The notes under the pieces are model-generated. The model had not been told where the DNA came from. It worked only from the letters and a program-made list of their open reading frames with translations, and did no database searches. This document shows positions 61,101-64,000 of a stretch of DNA of 64,000 nucleotides, one piece after another. Source of the stretch: Ilex aquifolium (lineage: Eukaryota > Streptophyta > Magnoliopsida > Aquifoliales > Aquifoliaceae); the NCBI GenBank assembly GCA_951799425.1, contig OX637405.1, positions 25,709,635 through 25,773,634 on the forward strand. The letters are read 5' to 3'. Numbering within the stretch: the first letter of the stretch is position 1; each line of letters opens with the position of its first letter. A program made the translations under genes and the position numbers.

Positions 61101-61421
61101 TTTTAAAACCTCACACCGGTTCGAATAGGTAAGGTCATACACTTTTGGATTTTAAGTCAAATCGGACTTTGACATGCCCGCAATCTGAAAATACGCGAAA
61201 CAATGTCATATCGGATTTATGTCGTGTATAAATTGTGTATAACAGATATAGAAACAAGTCGTGTCGTATATTTTTTTTGATTAGTTTCATCCATATCAAT
61301 TAATTTATTACTCATGTCGTGTCAGATCCTTTCGTTTACATAACGGGGGACTTAAGGAAGATTCTCTAATTTTATACCGTATGTATGTCGTATTAACGAG
61401 TTATATCATATTTTCAAACCT

Positions 61422-61438
61422 CCCCCCCCCCCCCCCCC
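61422..61438. repeat. 17-C homopolymer
   Basis: Uninterrupted run of C in AT-rich DNA upstream of the syntaxin gene. The surrounding 61100-61680 holds no recognised gene, only CGTGTC-like MITE remnants. Confidence 0.9.
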
Positions 61439-61799
61439 AATTTGAACTAACCTTTGTCAACATCACAGAAATTTTTTTATTAATCCGCCAGAGAAAGAGC
61501 AGGGTAAATTGGTCCTTTCGCTCTTCCCGTTGTTTCCGTTTGCAAATTATTAGTAGCAGGGGATTTTTTTGTTATTTTTCATACCTAAGGGGGTGTGTCT
61601 GAATTAGGAACGAAGTTCAAACGGGTCTGAATGTAATTTACCCATGAATATAAGAACTTTGTAAAATTTGCAAATGCAGCCTGGATTATGTTTCTTCCCG
61701 TTTGAATCCCCACTCTGGTTCGTCAATTCCTCCTTGTCCAATCCAATAGTGTTATCTCCGGAATCAAGAGAGACAAAGAGAAATCCAACTGAACCAGAA

Positions 61800-62162
61800 A
61801 TGAGTGTGATCGACATTTTAACTCGAGTCGATTCGATCTGCAAGAAGTACGACAAATACGATGTTGACAAGCAGAAAGATCTAAATGTCTCCGGCGAAGA
61901 TGCCTTCGCTCGCCTCTACTCCGGCGTCGAAGCCGACATCGATGCCGCTCTTCAGGTCAATCTTGATCTCTGTTTCATATTGTCTAATTTTAAGATTTTG
62001 ATTTTGAATTAAAGTGTAAGCAATTTGATTCTTCAGAAAGCCGAGGCAGCTTCCAAGGAGAAAAATAGGGCTTCTGTAGTGGCGATTAATGCGGAGATTC
62101 GTCGCACCAAGGCGCGGTTGCTTGAGGAGGTCCCCAAATTGCAGAGATTGGCTATGAAAAAG
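61800..62162 (+). CDS. SYP71: SYP71-type syntaxin (Qc-SNARE), first two exons
   Basis: SYP71-family SNAREs are plant-specific, tail-anchored Qc-SNAREs used in ER/plasma-membrane fusion and cytokinesis. Exon 1 is 61800-61955 (52 codons: MSVIDILTRVDSICKKYDKY...), with a GT donor at 61956. Exon 2 is 62037-62162 (42 codons: KAEAASKEKNRASVVAIN..., ending LQRLAMKK) between TTCAG and GTCTCA. Both exons are in phase 0. The sequence follows the SYP71 N-terminal region almost residue for residue, including EIRRTKARLLEEVPKLQRL. The SNARE motif and C-terminal membrane anchor lie beyond the window. The next intron contains a LINE. The frame is intact as far as it can be read. Confidence 0.93.
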
Positions 62163-64000
62163 GTCTCATTTTTTTCCAATTTCGATTCATTTTGAATAGA
62201 AATGGGTATACTTGTGTTTTTATTTATGTTCCTTATGTTGACTTGATTGCTTTTGTATTATCCTAGGTTTATGATGCATTTTTCTGTTTTTTTTTTTTTT
62301 GTGATATCATACATTACCTCCCCTATTAACATTTTCGGAAAATAACACTTTGAGACTTTTTTTGTTGGCGTGTATTTCATGAGTTATGAAGTTCTTGCAA
62401 ACAACATTCATTTAATGGAATTGTTATATTGAAGTTATGATCGTCTATTCAATTCCACTGCACATTCCATCCCTCTGCATAACCTAGATTGATGATGAGG
62501 GGGGCCAAGACTGTTTAATGGCAGTCCTTACACTGCAAGTTTGAGCTAGCCAACACTATGGAAGAGTCCTATGGGATCATCTGAATTATCCCTTTTTGTT
62601 TTCTCTTTTATTAAGAATGACAATGGCTGTACTAGCAAATAGAAGAGGTAAGGAAACTTATATTCTTCAAACAATGGGATCATTTTGAGAATTATAATTA
62701 TCATGCCTTGGGAAGAATTTGGGTGGGATGGAACCCAAATATGCTTTCTATCAATAAGGTAGCTGAATCTGATCAGGCTATCCATTGCCTTGTGACTCAT
62801 AAGGAGAATAAGCTTAAGTGTTATATTACATTTGTGTATGCTTCTAATGATGATCAGTTGAGAAGACACCTTTGGCAAGATATATCTTATCATATGCTAG
62901 TCTCTTCTATAATCTGCCATTAGATAAGGGAGTAAGTTTTAAGTGGACACAAGCTATGGAGGATTTTGATAATTGCTTACAGGAAACTAAGCTTGTTGAT
63001 CGCAGATATTCTGGTATTCTTTATACTTGGTGGAATAAAAGGGTTGGTGAGGCTTGTATGGTAAGGAAACTTGATAGAATTCTTGTTAATGCTAAATAGA
63101 TATTGGAACTAGTACATGGCGAAGCAGAGTTTTTATCTGTTGGTAGCTATGATCATAGTCCTGGTATTGTGAGGTTAGGATCAAAACATAAGAAAAGTCT
63201 TGTCATTTTAAATTCTTTAATTTTTTGGCTGATAAAGAAATTTTCTTCGATTGTTGCTCATCAAAAACTCGAGCTGTTAAAGCAAGAGTTTAAGAGGATT
63301 AACCAGAAACAAATTGGAAACCTTACCTCCTTGGTCACTAAAGAGGCTAAATTTGCTTAGGAGAAATCTCAAAAGGAACTAGACAATGCACCTTTCTGAA
63401 AGACATTGAGGGATGAAGAGGAATTTTTGTTGTAGAAATATGTTGCAAAAATTACTGATGAATAAGCATTCTACATACAAAAATCAAGGGTTCAATGGTT
63501 ACATCTTGGTGATCAGAATTCAACTTATTTTTTCAAAGCCATGTCCAACAAGAGAAATCAAAATAAAATCATCTCTATCAAGAGATCAGATGATACTATT
63601 GCAACCGGTAGTGAAGAGGTTAACTAAAGAAGTTGTTCGTTAGCCTTTGAAGCTCTTGTTTTCCAAAATCTATTTTGTCGGACAATTTCTGTGTCTCAAG
63701 CTTTTGTAATGAGTTTAATACCTTGAGTTGAAGATTGCAAGAAGGTCATATTCTCCCTTAAAAATAACAAAGCTCCTGGACTAGATGGTTATACAATATT
63801 TTTTCACAAAAAAGCTTGGTCTATTATTGGTTTAGATGTCACTTTTGCTTGAGTTCTTTACAAAAGGTCATTTGTTAAAAGAGTTGAATTCCACTATTAT
63901 TACCCTTGTTCCAAAGGTGCTTAATCCATCAAGTATGGCAGACTTTAGGTCAATATCTTGTTGCAATACCTTATACAAAGCTATTTCAAATCTTATTGCT
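62163..64000 (+). other. SYP71 intron 2 (continues past window)
   Basis: No further SYP71 exon is found before the right edge. The intron is therefore at least 1.8 kb, and most of it is LINE sequence from about 62640 on. Confidence 0.7.
62640..64000 (+). mobile_element. L1-type LINE, ORF2 endonuclease and start of RT, 5'-truncated
   Basis: Same strand as the syntaxin gene. Endonuclease remnant: HALGRIWVGWNPNMLSI, SDQAIHCLVTH and YITFVYASNDDQLRR, then DFDNCLQETKLVDRRYSGILYTWWN, RKLDRILVN and FLSVGSYDHSPGIVRL, the usual L1 SDHSP-type site. RT begins near 63760 (KNNKAPGLDGYTIFF, ITLVPKVLNP, ADFRSISCCNTLYKAISNL) and runs off the right edge. Frame changes and stops (near 62923, 63099, 63360) show decay. 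The endonuclease start is missing. Confidence 0.88.

Larger units (their letters stand above)
39410..61110 (+). mobile_element. Second Tat-like Ty3/gypsy element, 5'-truncated, split by nested insertion
   Basis: Remnants in order on the plus strand: protease and RT (39421-41133), then a 13-kb insertion, then RNase H, aRNase H and integrase (54204-56384), then an antisense gene of plant-mobile-domain type (60183-57802, minus), then a tentative 3' LTR (60638-~61100). Removing the insertion joins the RT end (EDFSW) in frame to the RNase H start (EAFHQIKEYL). It is far more decayed than the element at 11620-24455, with many stops. No 5' LTR is visible. Confidence 0.8.

Overview
This window is plant nuclear DNA, most likely from an angiosperm (probably a eudicot) with a large, repeat-rich genome. 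The evidence is host genes with short exons and GT-AG introns, plant-type polyubiquitin, and a dense, nested set of plant transposon families (Tat-lineage Ty3/gypsy, hAT, PIF/Harbinger, CACTA, LINE, MITEs). There are no bacterial operons, CRISPR arrays or phage features. I cannot name the species from sequence alone.

Host genes. (1) 1-9852, minus strand: an MLO-family seven-transmembrane gene. I traced 15 coding exons by hand with consistent phases; the 3' end runs off the left edge. (2) 35951-36022, plus: tRNA-Pro(AGG) with a T-run terminator. (3) 36862-37782, minus: a four-unit polyubiquitin gene with a TATA box at 37915-37922. (4) 61800 to the right edge, plus: the first two exons of a SYP71-type syntaxin (Qc-SNARE), with an L1-type LINE in the following intron.

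Transposon blocks. 11620-24455 is a Tat-lineage LTR retrotransposon with two 1107-bp LTRs. It has lost gag-PR-RT-RH, keeps aRNase H and integrase, and carries a spliced-looking antisense gene (gypsy-type transposon domain, polyQ, coiled coil). That antisense gene is split by a 4225-bp hAT element (16669-20893, 8-bp TSD). A hAT MITE (24475-25152) lies just downstream. 25711-32392 is a PIF/Harbinger element with four decayed minus-strand genes: DDE transposase, two Myb/SANT-like genes, and a small gene with an RNase H1-N/viroplasmin-type fold followed by a membrane segment. About 39.4-61.1 kb is a second, decayed Tat-like element. Its RT and RNase H halves are separated by about 13 kb because a probable solo LTR (41134-54198) inserted there and was itself invaded by an 11.8-kb CACTA element (41562-53338). 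The CACTA element holds a SINE-like sequence, a fold-back element copy and a Helitron-like, AC-minisatellite-rich insert. This second Tat element carries a different antisense gene, of plant-mobile-domain type.

Most transposon genes have stops or frameshifts, so the block looks inactive apart from possible transcription. The most unusual items are the Harbinger element with the RNase H1-N-like passenger gene, the two Tat elements with unrelated antisense genes, the PBS-to-aRNase H deletion junction, the acidic substitutions in conserved MLO membrane segments, and a Pro37Ser ubiquitin unit.

All exon joins, TSDs and terminal repeats were found by eye. No database search was run, so family names rest on motif recognition.
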